A stretch of 64,000 bases of DNA from Brachionus manjavacas (Eukaryota; Rotifera; Eurotatoria; Ploima; Brachionidae), in NCBI GenBank assembly GCA_019054805.1, contig JAHQIY010000004.1:8855840-8919839 (forward strand), in the 5' to 3' direction. The number at the start of each line of letters is the position of its first letter. The first letter of the stretch is position 1. The notes under the pieces were generated by a model. The model was not told where the DNA came from. It worked only from the letters and a program-made list of their open reading frames with translations, and did not search any database. This document shows positions 40,380-53,879 of this stretch, piece after piece. The translations under genes were made by a program, and so were the position numbers.

Positions 40380-43300
40380 TCCTTTTATCCTTTCTGACTT
40401 TTAAACTCAAAAAGGATGTTCTTTTTGTACTTTTTATTTTTCAATCAAAGTCTTTGTCTAAAATAGACGGACTTTCTGTCCTTTCTGACTTTTTACACTC
40501 AAAAAGGATTTTCTTTTGTAATTTTTATTTTTCAATCAAAGTCTTTGTCTAAAATAGACGGACTTTTTGTCCTTTCTTACTTTTTACATTCAAAAAGGAT
40601 GTTCTTTTTGTACTTTTTATTTTTCATTCAAAGTCTTTGTCTAAAATAGACGGACTTTCTGTCCTTTCTGACTTTTTACACTCAAAAAGGATTTTCTTTT
40701 GTAATTTTTATTTTTCAATCAAAGTCTTTGTCTAAAATAGACGGACTTTTTGTCCTTTTTGACTTTTTACATTCAAAAAGGATGTTCTTTTTGTACTTTT
40801 TATTTTTAAATCAAAGTCTTTGTCTAAAATAGACGTACTTTTTATCCTTTCTGACTTTTTACACTCAAAAGGGATGTTCTTTTTGCACTTTTTATTTTTA
40901 AATCAAAGTCTTTGTCTAAAATAGACGTACTTTTTATCCTTTCTGACTTTTATACTCAAAAAGAATGTTCTTTTTTTACTTTTTTTTTCAATCAAAATCT
41001 TTATCTAAAATAGACGGACTTTATGTACTTTCTGACTTTTTACACTCAAAAGGGATGTTCTTTTTGCATTTTTTATTTTTCAATCAAAGTCTTTGTCTAA
41101 AATAGACGGACTTTTTGTCCTTTCTGACTTTTTACATTCAAAAAGGATGTTCTTTTTGTACTTTTTATTTTTCAATCAAAGTCTTTGTCTAAAATAGACG
41201 TACTTTTTATCCTTTCTGACTTTTATACTCAAAAAGAATGTTCTTTTTTTAATTTTATTTTTCAATCAAAATCTTTATCTAAAATAGACGGACTTTTTGT
41301 ACTTTCTGACTTTTTACACTCAAAAGGGATGTTCTTTTTGTACTTTTTATTTTTCAATCAAAGTCTTTGTCTAAAATAGACGTACTTTTTATCCTTTCTG
41401 ACTTTTTACACTCAAAAAGGATGTTCTTTTTGTACTTTTTATTTTTAAATCAAAAGTCTTTTTCTAAATTAGACGTACTTTTTATCCTTTCTGACTTTTT
41501 ACACTCAAAAAGAATGTTCTTTTTGTACTTTTTATTTTTCAATCAAAGTCTTTGTCTAAAATAGACGGACTTTCTGTCCTTTCTGACTTTTTACACTCAA
41601 AAGGATTTTCTTTTGTAATTTTTATTTTTCAATCAAAGTCTTTGTCTAAAATAGACGGACTTTTTGTCCTTTCTTACTTTTTACATTCAAAAAGGATGTT
41701 CTTTTTGTACTTTTTATTTTTCATTCAAAGTCTTTGTCTAAAATAGACGGACTTTCTGTCCTTTCTGACTTTTTACACTCAAAAAGGATTTTCTTTTGTA
41801 ATTTTTATTTTTCAATCAAAGTCTTTGTCTAAAATAGACGGACTTTTTGTCCTTTTTGACTTTTTACATTCAAAAAGGATGTTCTTTTTGTACTTTTTAT
41901 TTTTAAATCAAAGTCTTTGTCTAAAATAGACGTACTTTTTATCCTTTCTGACTTTTTACACTCAAAAAGGATGTTCTTTTTGTACTTTTTATTTTTAAAT
42001 CAAAGTCTTTGTCTAAAATAGACGTACTTTTTATCCTTTCTGACTTTTATACTCAAAAAGAATGTTCTTTTTTTACTTTTTTTTTCAATCAAAATCTTTA
42101 TCTAAAATAGACGGACTTTATGTACTTTCTGACTTTTTACACTCAAAAGGGATGTTCTTTTTGCATTTTTTATTTTTCGATCAAAGTCTTTGTCTAAAAT
42201 AGACGGACTTTTTGTCCTTTCTGACTTTTTACATTCAAAAAGGATGTTCTTTTTGTACTTTTTATTTTTCAATCAAAGTCTTTGTCTAAAATAGACGGAC
42301 TTTTTGTACTTTCTGACTTTTTACACTCAAAAGGGATGTTCTTTTTGTACTTTTTATTTTTCAATCAAAATCTTTATCTAAAATAGACGGACTTTTTGTA
42401 CTTTCTGACTTTTTACACTCAAAAGGGATTTTCTTTTTTTACTTTTTTTTTTTCAATCAAAATCTTTATCTAAAATAGACGGACTTTTTGTACTTTCTGA
42501 CTTTTTACACTCAAAAGGGATGTTCTTTTTGTACTTTTTATTTTTCAATCAAAGTCTTTGTCTAAAATAGACGTACTTTTTATCCTTTCTGACTTTTTAC
42601 ACTCAAAAAGGATGTTCTTTTTGTACTTTTTATTTTTAAATCAAAGTCTTTTTCTAAATTAGACGTACTTTTTATCCTTTCTGACTTTTTACACTCAAAA
42701 AGAATGTTCTTTTTGTACTTTTTATTTTTCAATCAAAGTCTTTGTCTAAAATAGACGGACTTTCTGTCCTTTCTGACTTTTTACACTCAAAAAGGATTTT
42801 CTTTTGTAATTTTTATTTTTCAATCAAAGTCTTTGTCTAAAATAGACGGACTTTTTGTCCTTTCTTACTTTTTACATTCAAAAAGGATGTTCTTTTTGTA
42901 CTTTTTATTTTTCATTCAAAGTCTTTGTCTAAAATAGACGTACTTTTTATCCTTTCTGACTTTTTACACTCAAAAAGGATGTTCTTTTTGTACTTTTTAT
43001 TTTTAAATCAAAGTCTTTGTCTAAAATAGACGTACTTTTTATCCTTTCTGACTTTTTACACTCAAAAAGAATGTTCTTTTTTTACTTTTTATTTTTCAAT
43101 CAAAATCTTTATCTAAAATAGACGGACTTTTTGTACTTTCTGACTTTTTACACTCAAAAAGGATGTCCTTTTTGTACTTTTTATTTTTCAATCAAAGTCT
43201 TTGTCTAAAATAGACGGACTTTTTGTCCTTTCTGACATTTTACACTCAAAAAGGATGTCCTTTTTGTACTTTTTATTTTTCAATCAAAGTCTTTGTCTAA

Positions 43301-46300
43301 AATAGACGGACTTTTTGTCCTTTCTGACTTTTTACATTCAAAAAGGATGTTCTTTTTGTACTTTTTATTTTTCAATCAAAGTCTTTGTCTAAAATAGACG
43401 TACTTTTTATCCTTTCTGACTTTTTACACTCAAAAAGGATGTTCTTTTTGTACTTTTTATTTTTAAATCAAAGTCTTTGTCTAAAATAGACGTACTTTTT
43501 ATCCTTTCTGACTTTTATACTCAAAAAGAATGTTCTTTTTTTACTTTTTTTTCAATCAAAATCTTTATCTAAAATAGACGGACTTTTGTACTTTCTGACT
43601 TTTTACACTCAAAAGGGATGTTCTTTTTGTACTTTTTATTTTTCAATCAAAGTGTTTGTCCAAAATAGACGTACTTTTTATCCTTTCTGACTTTTTACAC
43701 TCAAAAAGGATGTTCTTTTTGTACTTTTTATTTTTAAATCAAAGTCTTTGTCTAAAATAGACGTACTTTTTATCCTTTCTGACTTTTATACTCAAAAAGA
43801 ATGTTCTTTTTTTACTTTTTTTTTTTCAATCAAAATCTTTATCTAAAATAGACGGACTTTTTGTACTTTCTGACTTTTTACACTCAAAAGGGATGTTCTT
43901 TTTGCATTTTTTATTTTTTAATCAAAGTCTTTGTCCAAAATAGACGTGCTTTTTATCCTTTCTGACTTTTTACACTCAAAAAGGATAGTCTTTTTGTACT
44001 TTTTATTTTTCAATCAAAGTCTTTGTCTAAAATAGACGGACTTTATGTACTTTCTGACATTTTACACTCAAAAGGGATGTTCTTTTTGCATTTTTTATTT
44101 TTCAATCAAAGTCTTTGTCTAAAATAGACGGACTTTTTGTCCTTTCTGACTTTTTACATTCAAAAGGGATGTTCTTTTTGTACTTTTTATTTTTCAATCA
44201 AAGTCTTTGTCTAAAATAGACGTACTTTTTATCCTTTCTGACTTTTATACTCAAAAAGAATGTTCTTTTTTTACTTTTTTTTTTCAATCAAAATCTTTAT
44301 CTAAAATAGACGGACTTTTTGTACTTTCTGACTTTTTACACTCAAAAGGGATGTTCTTTTTGTACTTTTTATTTTTCAATCAAAGTCTTTGTCTAAAATA
44401 GACGTACTTTTTATCCTTTCTGACTTTTTACACTCAAAAAGGATGTTCTTTTTGTACTTTTTATTTTTAAATCAAAGTCTTTTTCTAAATTAGACGTACT
44501 TTTTATCCTTTCTGACTTTTTACACTCAAAAAGAATGTTCTTTTTGTACTTTTTATTTTTCAATCAAAGTCTTTGTCTAAAATAGACGGACTTTCTGTCC
44601 TTTCTGACTTTTTACACTCAAAAGGATTTTCTTTTGTAATTTTTATTTTTCAATCAAAGTCTTTGTCTAAAATAGACGGACTTTTTGTCCTTTCTTACTT
44701 TTTACATTCAAAAAGGATGTTCTTTTTGTACTTTTTATTTTTCATTCAAAGTCTTTGTCTAAAATAGACGGACTTTCTGTCCTTTCTGACTTTTTACACT
44801 CAAAAAGGATTTTCTTTTGTAATTTTTATTTTTCAATCAAAGTCTTTGTCTAAAATAGACGGACTTTTTGTCCTTTTTGACTTTTTACATTCAAAAAGGA
44901 TGTTCTTTTTGTACTTTTTATTTTTAAATCAAAGTCTTTGTCTAAAATAGACGTACTTTTTATCCTTTCTGACTTTTTACACTCAAAAGGGATGTTCTTT
45001 TTGCATTTTTTATTTTTCAATCAAAGTCTTTGTCTAAAATAGACGGACTTTTTATCCTTTCTGACTTTTATACTCAAAAAGAATGTTCTTTTTGTACTTT
45101 TTTTTTCAATCAAAATCTTTATCTAAAATAGACGGACTTTATGTACTTTCTGACTTTTTACACTCAAAAGGGATGTTCTTTTTGCATTTTTTATTTTTCG
45201 ATCAAAGTCTTTGTCTAAAATAGACGGACTTTTTGTCCTTTCTGACTTTTTACATTCAAAAAGGATGTTCTTTTTGTACTTTTTATTTTTCAATCAAAGT
45301 CTTTGTCTAAAATAGACGTACTTTTTATCCTTTCTGACTTTTATACTCAAAAAGAATGTTCTTTTTTTACTTTTTTTTCAATCAAAATCTTTATCTAAAA
45401 TAGACGGACTTTTTGTACTTTCTGACTTTTTACACTCAAAAGGGATGTTCTTTTTGTACTTTTTATTTTTCAATCAAAGTCTTTGTCTAAAATAGACGTA
45501 CTTTTTATCCTTTCTGACTTTTTACACTCAAAAAGGATGTTCTTTTTGTACTTTTTATTTTTAAATCAAAGTCTTTGTCTAAAATAGACGTACTTTTTAT
45601 CCTTTCTGACTTTTTACACTCAAAAAGAATGTTCTTTTTGTACTTTTTATTTTTCAATCAAAGTCTTTGTCTAAAATAGACGGACTTTCTGTCCTTTCTG
45701 ACTTTTTACACTCAAAAAGGATTTTCTTTTGTAATTTTTATTTTTCAATCAAAGTCTTTGTCTAAAATAGACGGACTTTTTGTCCTTTCTTACTTTTTAC
45801 ATTCAAAAAGGATGTTCTTTTTGTACTTTTTATTTTTCATTCAAAGTCTTTGTCTAAAATAGACGTACTTTTTATCCTTTCTGACTTTTTACACTCAAAA
45901 AGGATGTTCTTTTTGTACTTTTTATTTTTAAATCAAAGTCTTTGTCTAAAATAGACGTACTTTTTATCCTTTCTGACTTTTTACACTCAAAAAGAATGTT
46001 CTTTTTTTACTTTTTATTTTTCAATCAAAATCTTTATCTAAAATAGACGGACTTTTTGTACTTTCTGACTTTTTACACTCAAAAGGGATGTTCTTTTTGC
46101 ATTTTTTATTTTTCAATCAAAGTCTTTGTCCAAAATAGACGTACTTTTTATCCTTTCTGACTTTTTACACTCAAAAAGGATGTCCTTTTTGTACTTTTTA
46201 TTTTTCAATCAAAGTCTTTGTCTAAAATAGACGGACTTTTTGTCCTTTCTGACTTTTTACATTCAAAAAGGATGTTCTTTTTGTACTTTTTATTTTTCAA

Positions 46301-49300
46301 TCAAAGTCTTTGTCTAAAATAGACGTACTTTTTATCCTTTCTGACTTTTTACACTCAAAAAGGATGTTCTTTTTGTACTTTTTATTTTTAAATCAAAGTC
46401 TTTGTCTAAAATAGACGTACTTTTTATCCTTTCTGACTTTTATACTCAAAAAGAATGTTCTTTTTTTACTTTTTTTTTTTCAATCAAAATCTTTATCTAA
46501 AATAGACGGACTTTTGTACTTTCTGACTTTTTACACTCAAAAGGGATGTTCTTTTTGTACTTTTTATTTTTCAATCAAAGTGTTTGTCCAAAATAGACGT
46601 ACTTTTTATCCTTTCTGACTTTTTACACTCAAAAAGGATGTTCTTTTTGTACTTTTTATTTTTAAATCAAAGTCTTTGTCTAAAATAGACGTACTTTTTA
46701 TCCTTTCTGACTTTTATACTCAAAAAGAATGTTCTTTTTTTACTTTTTTTTTTTCAATCAAAATCTTTATCTAAAATAGACGGACTTTTTGTACTTTCTG
46801 ACTTTTAAACTCAAAAAGGATGTTCTTTTTGTACTTTTTATTTTTCAATCAAAGTCTTTGTCTAAAATAGACGGACTTTCTGTCCTTTCTGACTTTTTAC
46901 ACTCAAAAAGAATGTTCTTTTTTTACTTTTTATTTTTCAATCAAAATCTTTATCTAAAATAGACGGACTTTTTGTACTTTCTGACTTTTTACACTCAAAA
47001 GGGATGTTCTTTTTGCATTTTTTTATTTTTCAATCAAAGTGTTTGTCCAAAATAGACGTGCTTTTTATCCTTTCTGACATTTTACACTCAAAAAGGATGT
47101 CCTTTTTTTACTTTTTTTTTTTCAATCAAAATCTTTATCTAAAATAGACGGACTTTATGTACTTTCTGACTTTTTACACTCAAAAGGGATGTTCTTTTTG
47201 CATTTTTTATTTTTCAATCAAAGTCTTTGTCTAAAATAGACGGACTTTTTGTCCTTTCTGACTTTTTACATTCAAAAAGGATGTTCTTTTTGTACTTTTT
47301 ATTTTTCAATCAAAGTCTTTGTCTAAAATAGACGTACTTTTTATCCTTTCTGACTTTTATACTCAAAAAGAATGTTCTTTTTTTACTTTTTTTTTTTCAA
47401 TCAAAATCTTTATCTAAAATAGACGGACTTTTTGTACTTTCTGACTTTTTACACTCAAAAGGGATGTTCTTTTTGTACTTTTTATTTTTCAATCAAAGTC
47501 TTTGTCTAAAATAGACGTACTTTTTATCCTTTCTGACTTTTTACACTCAAAAAGGATGTTCTTTTTGTACTTTTTATTTTTAAATCAAAGTCTTTTTCTA
47601 AATTAGACGTACTTTTTATCCTTTCTGACTTTTTACACTCAAAAAGAATGTTCTTTTTGTACTTTTTATTTTTCAATCAAAGTCTTTGTCTAAAATAGAC
47701 GGACTTTCTGTCCTTTCTGACTTTTTACACTCAAAAAGGATTTTCTTTTGTAATTTTTATTTTTCAATCAAAGTCTTTGTCTAAAATAGACGGACTTTTT
47801 GTCCTTTTTGACTTTTTACATTCAAAAAGGATGTTCTTTTTGTACTTTTTATTTTTCATTCAAAGTCTTTGTCTAAAATAGACGGACTTTCTGTCCTTTC
47901 TGACTTTTTACACTCAAAAAGGATTTTCTTTTGTAATTTTTATTTTTCAATCAAAGTCTTTGTCTAAAATAGACGGACTTTTTGTCCTTTTTGACTTTTT
48001 ACATTCAAAAAGGATGTTCTTTTTGTACTTTTTATTTTTAAATCAAAGTCTTTGTCTAAAATAGACGTACTTTTTATCCTTTCTGACTTTTTACACTCAA
48101 AAAGGATGTTCTTTTTGTACTTTTTATTTTTAAATCAAAGTCTTTGTCTAAAATAGACGTACTTTTTATCCTTTCTGACTTTTTACACTCAAAAAGGATG
48201 TTCTTTTTGTACTTTTTATTTTTAAATCAAAGTCTTTGTCTAAAATAGACGTACTTTTTATCCTTTCTGACTTTTATACTCAAAAAGAATGTTCTTTTTT
48301 TACTTTTTTTTTTTCAATCAAAATCTTTATCTAAAATAGACGGACTTTTGTACTTTCTGACTTTTTACACTCAAAAGGGATGTTCTTTTTGTACTTTTTA
48401 TTTTTCAATCAAAGTGTTTGTCCAAAATAGACGTACTTTTTATCCTTTCTGACTTTTTACACTCAAAAAGGATGTTCTTTTTGTACTTTTTATTTTTAAA
48501 TCAAAGTCTTTGTCTAAAATAGACGTACTTTTTATCCTTTCTGACTTTTATACTCAAAAAGAATGTTCTTTTTTTACTTTTTTTTTTCAATCAAAATCTT
48601 TATCTAAAATAGACGGACTTTTTGTACTTTCTGACTTTTAAACTCAAAAAGGATGTTCTTTTTGTACTTTTTATTTTTCAATCAAAGTCTTTGTCTAAAA
48701 TAGACGGACTTTCTGTCCTTTCTGACTTTTTACACTCAAAAAGAATGTTCTTTTTTTACTTTTTATTTTTCAATCAAAATCTTTATCTAAAATAGACGGA
48801 CTTTTTGTACTTTCTGACTTTTTACACTCAAAAGGGATGTTCTTTTTGCATTTTTTATTTTTCAATCAAAGTGTTTGTCCAAAATAGACGTGCTTTTTAT
48901 CCTTTCTGACATTTTACACTCAAAAAGGATGTCCTTTTTTTACTTTTTTTTTTTCAATCAAAATCTTTATCTAAAATAGACGGACTTTATGTACTTTCTG
49001 ACTTTTTACACTCAAAAGGGATGTTCTTTTTGCATTTTTTATTTTTCAATCAAAGTCTTTGTCTAAAATAGACGGACTTTTTGTCCTTTCTGACTTTTTA
49101 CATTCAAAAAGGATGTTCTTTTTGTACTTTTTATTTTTCAATCAAAGTCTTTGTCTAAAATAGACGTACTTTTTATCCTTTCTGACTTTTATACTCAAAA
49201 AGAATGTTCTTTTTTTACTTTTTTTTTCAATCAAAATCTTTATCTAAAATAGACGGACTTTTTGTACTTTCTGACTTTTTACACTCAAAAGGGATGTTCT

Positions 49301-52300
49301 TTTTGTACTTTTTATTTTTCAATCAAAGTCTTTGTCTAAAATAGACGTACTTTTTATCCTTTCTGACTTTTTACACTCAAAAAGGATGTTCTTTTTGTAC
49401 TTTTTATTTTTAAATCAAAGTCTTTTTCTAAATTAGACGTACTTTTTATCCTTTCTGACTTTTTACACTCAAAAAGAATGTTCTTTTTGTACTTTTTATT
49501 TTTCAATCAAAGTCTTTGTCTAAAATAGACGGACTTTCTGTCCTTTCTGACTTTTTACACTCAAAAAGGATTTTCTTTTGTAATTTTTATTTTTCAATCA
49601 AAGTCTTTGTCTAAAATAGACGGACTTTTTGTCCTTTTTGACTTTTTACATTCAAAAAGGATGTTCTTTTTGTACTTTTTATTTTTCATTCAAAGTCTTT
49701 GTCTAAAATAGACGGACTTTCTGTCCTTTCTGACTTTTTACACTCAAAAAGGATTTTCTTTTGTAATTTTTATTTTTCAATCAAAGTCTTTGTCTAAAAT
49801 AGACGGACTTTTTGTCCTTTTTGACTTTTTACATTCAAAAAGGATTTTCTTTTGTACTTTTTATTTTTAAATCAAAGTCTTTGTCTAAAATAGACGTACT
49901 TTTTATCCTTTCTGACTTTTTACACTCAAAAAGGATGTTCTTTTTGTACTTTTTATTTTTAAATCAAAGTCTTTGTCTAAAATAGACGTACTTTTTATCC
50001 TTTCTGACTTTTATACTCAAAAAGAATGTTCTTTTTTTACTTTTTTTTTTTCAATCAAAATCTTTATCAAAAATAGACGGACTTTATGTACTTTCTGACT
50101 TTTTACACTCAAAAGGGATGTTCTTTTTGCATTTTTTATTTTTAAATCAAAGTCTTTGTCTAAAATAGACGGACTTTTTTGTCCTTTCTGACTTTTTACA
50201 TTCAAAAAGGATGTTCTTTTTGTACTTTTTATTTTTCAATCAAAGTCTTTTGTCTAAAATAGACGTACTTTTTATCCTTTCTGACTTTTATACTCAAAAA
50301 GAATGTTCTTTTTTTACTTTTTTTTTCAATCAAAATCTTTATCTAAAATAGACGGACTTTTTGTACTTTCTGACTTTTTACACTCAAAAGGGATGTTCTT
50401 TTTGTACTTTTTATTTTTCAATCAAAGTCTTTGTCTAAAATAGACGTACTTTTTATCCTTTCTGACTTTTTACACTCAAAAAGGATGTTCTTTTTGTACT
50501 TTTTATTTTTAAATCAAAGTCTTTTTCTAAATTAGACGTACTTTTTATCCTTTCTGACTTTTTACACTCAAAAAGAATGTTCTTTTGTACTTTTTATTTT
50601 TCAATCAAAGTCTTTGTCTAAAATAGACGGACTTTCTGTCCTTTCTGACTTTTTACACTCAAAAGGATTTTCTTTTGTAATTTTTATTTTTCAATCAAAG
50701 TCTTTGTCTAAAATAGACGGACTTTTTGTCCTTTCTTACTTTTTACATTCAAAAAGGATGTTCTTTTTGTACTTTTTATTTTTCATTCAAAGTCTTTGTC
50801 TAAAATAGACGTACTTTTTATCCTTTCTGACTTTTTACACTCAAAAAGAATGTTCTTTTTTTACTTTTTATTTTTCAATCAAAATCTTTATCTAAAATAG
50901 ACGGACTTTTTGTACTTTCTGACTTTTTACACTCAAAAGGGATGTTCTTTTTGCATTTTTTATTTTTCAATCAAAGTGTTTGTCCAAAATAGACGTACTT
51001 TTTATCCTTTCTGACATTTTACACTCAAAAAGGATGTCCTTTTTGTACTTTTTATTTTTCAATCAAAGTCTTTGTCTAAAATAGACGGACTTTTTGTCCT
51101 TTCTGACTTTTTACATTCAAAAAGGATGTTCTTTTTGTACTTTTTATTTTTCAATCAAAGTCTTTGTCTAAAATAGACGTACTTTTTATCCTTTCTGACT
51201 TTTTACACTCAAAAAGGATGTTCTTTTTGTACTTTTTATTTTTCAATCAAAGTCTTTGTCTAAAATAGACGTACTTTTTATCCTTTCTGACTTTTATACT
51301 CAAAAAGAATGTTCTTTTTTTACTTTTTTTTTCAATCAAAATCTTTATCTAAAATAGACGGACTTTTTGTACTTTCTGACTTTTAAACTCAAAAAGGATG
51401 TTCTTTTTGTACTTTTTATTTTTCAATCAAAGTCTTTGTCTAAAATAGACGGACTTTCTGTCCTTTCTGACTTTTTACACTCAAAAAGAATGTTCTTTTT
51501 TTACTTTTTATTTTTCAATCAAAATCTTTATCTAAAATAGACGGACTTTTTGTACTTTCTGACTTTTTACACTCAAAAGGGATGTTCTTTTTGCATTTTT
51601 TATTTTTCAATCAAAGTCTTTGTCTAAAATAGACGGACTTTTTGTCCTTTCTGACTTTTTACATTCAAAAAGGATGTTCTTTTTGTACTTTTTATTTTTC
51701 AATCAAAGTCTTTGTCTAAAATAGACGTACTTTTTATCCTTTCTGACTTTTTACACTCAAAAAGGATGTTCTTTTTGTACTTTTTATTTTTAAATCGAAG
51801 TCTTTGTCTAAAATAGACGTACTTTTTATCCTTTCTGACTTTTATACTCAAAAAGAATGTTCTTTTTTTACTTTTTTTTCAATCAAAATCTTTATCTAAA
51901 ATAGACGGACTTTTTGTACTTTCTGACTTTTTACACTCAAAAGGGATGTTCTTTTTGTACTTTTTATTTTTCAATCAAAGTCTTTGTCTAAAATAGACGT
52001 ACTTTTTATCCTTTCTGACTTTTTACACTCAAAAAGGATGTTCTTTTTGTACTTTTTATTTTTAAATCAAAGTCTTTTTCTAAATTAGACGTACTTTTTA
52101 TCCTTTCTGACTTTTTACACTCAAAAAGAATGTTCTTTTTGTACTTTTTATTTTTCAATCAAAGTCTTTGTCTAAAATAGACGGACTCTCTGTCCTTTCT
52201 GACTTTATACACTCAAAAAGGATTTTCTTTTGTAATTTTTATTTTTCAATCAAAGTCTTTGTCTAAAATAGACGGACTTTTTGTCCTTTCTTCCTTTTTA

Positions 52301-53879
52301 CATTCAAAAAGGATGTTCTTTTTGTACTTTTTATTTTTCATTCAAAGTCTTTGTCTAAAATAGACGGGACTTTCTGTCCTTTCTGACTTTTTACACTCAA
52401 AAAGGATTTTCTTTTGTAATTTTTATTTTTCAATCAAAGTCTTTGTCTAAAATAGACGGACTTTTTGTCCTTTTTGACTTTTTACATTCAAAAAGGATGT
52501 TCTTTTTGTACTTTTTATTTTTAAATCAAAGTCTTTGTCTAAAATAGACGTACTATTTATCCTTTCTGACTTTTTACACTCAAAAAGGATGTTCTTTTTG
52601 TACTTTTTATTTTTAAATCAAAGTCTTTGTCTAAAATAGACGTACTTTTTGTCCTTTCTGACTTTTTACACTCAAAAAGAATGTTCTTTTTTTACTTTTT
52701 TTTTTTCAATCAAAATCTTTATCTAAAATAGAAGGACTTTATGTACTTTCTGACTTTTTACACTCAAAAGGGATGTTCTTTTTGCATTTTTTATTTTTCA
52801 ATCAAAGTCTTTGTCTAAAATAGACGGACTTTTTATCCTTTCTGACTTTTATACTCAAAAAGAATGTTCTTTTTGTACTTTTTATTTTTAAATCAAAGTC
52901 TTTGTCTAAAATAGACGTACTTTTTATCCTTTCTGACTTTTTACACTCAAAAAGGATGTTCTTTTTGTACTTTTTATTTTTAAATCAAAGTCTTTGTCTA
53001 AAATAGACGTACTTTTTATCCTTTCTGACTTTTATACTCAAAAAGAATGTTCTTTTTTTACTTTTTTTTTTTCAATCAAAATCTTTATCTAAAATAGACG
53101 GACTTTATGTACTTTCTGACTTTTTACACTCAAAAGGGATGTTCTTTTTGCATTTTTTATTTTTCAATCAAAGTCTTTGTCTAAAATAGACGGACTTTTT
53201 GTCCTTTCTGACTTTTTACATTCAAAAAGGATGTTCTTTTTGTACTTTTTATTTTTCAATCAAAGTCTTTGTCTAAAATAGACGTACTTTTTATCCTTTC
53301 TGACTTTTTACACTCAAAAAGGATGTTCTTTTTGTACTTTTTATTTTTAAATCAAAGTCTTTGTCTAAAATAGACGTACTTTTTATCCTTTCTAACTTTT
53401 ATACTCAAAAAGAATGTTCTTTTTTTACTTTTTTTCAATCAAAATCTTTATCTAAAATAGACGGACTTTTTGTACTTTCTGACTTTTTACACTCAAAAGG
53501 GATGTTCTTTTTGTACTTTTTATTTTTCAATCAAAGTCTTTGTCTAAAATAGACGTACTTTTTATCCTTTCTGACTTTTTACACTCAAAAAGGATGTTCT
53601 TTTTGTACTTTTTATTTTTAAATCAAAGTCTTTTTCTAAATTAGACGTACTTTTTATCCTTTCTGACTTTTTACACTCAAAAAGAATGTTCTTTTTTTAC
53701 TTTTTTTTTTTAAATCAAAGTCTTTGTCTAAAATAGACGTACTTTTTGTCCTTTCTGACTTTTTACACTCAAAAGGGATGTTCTTTTTGCATTTTTTATT
53801 TTTCAATCAAAGTCTTTGTCTAAAATAGACGGACTTTTTATCCTTTCTGACTTTTTACACTCAAAAAGGATGTTCTTTT

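Noticed and set aside
40165-40410. 81-codon minus-strand frame at the satellite junction
   Set aside because: Crosses from the 336-bp repeat through the junction into the 92-bp array; no protein features.
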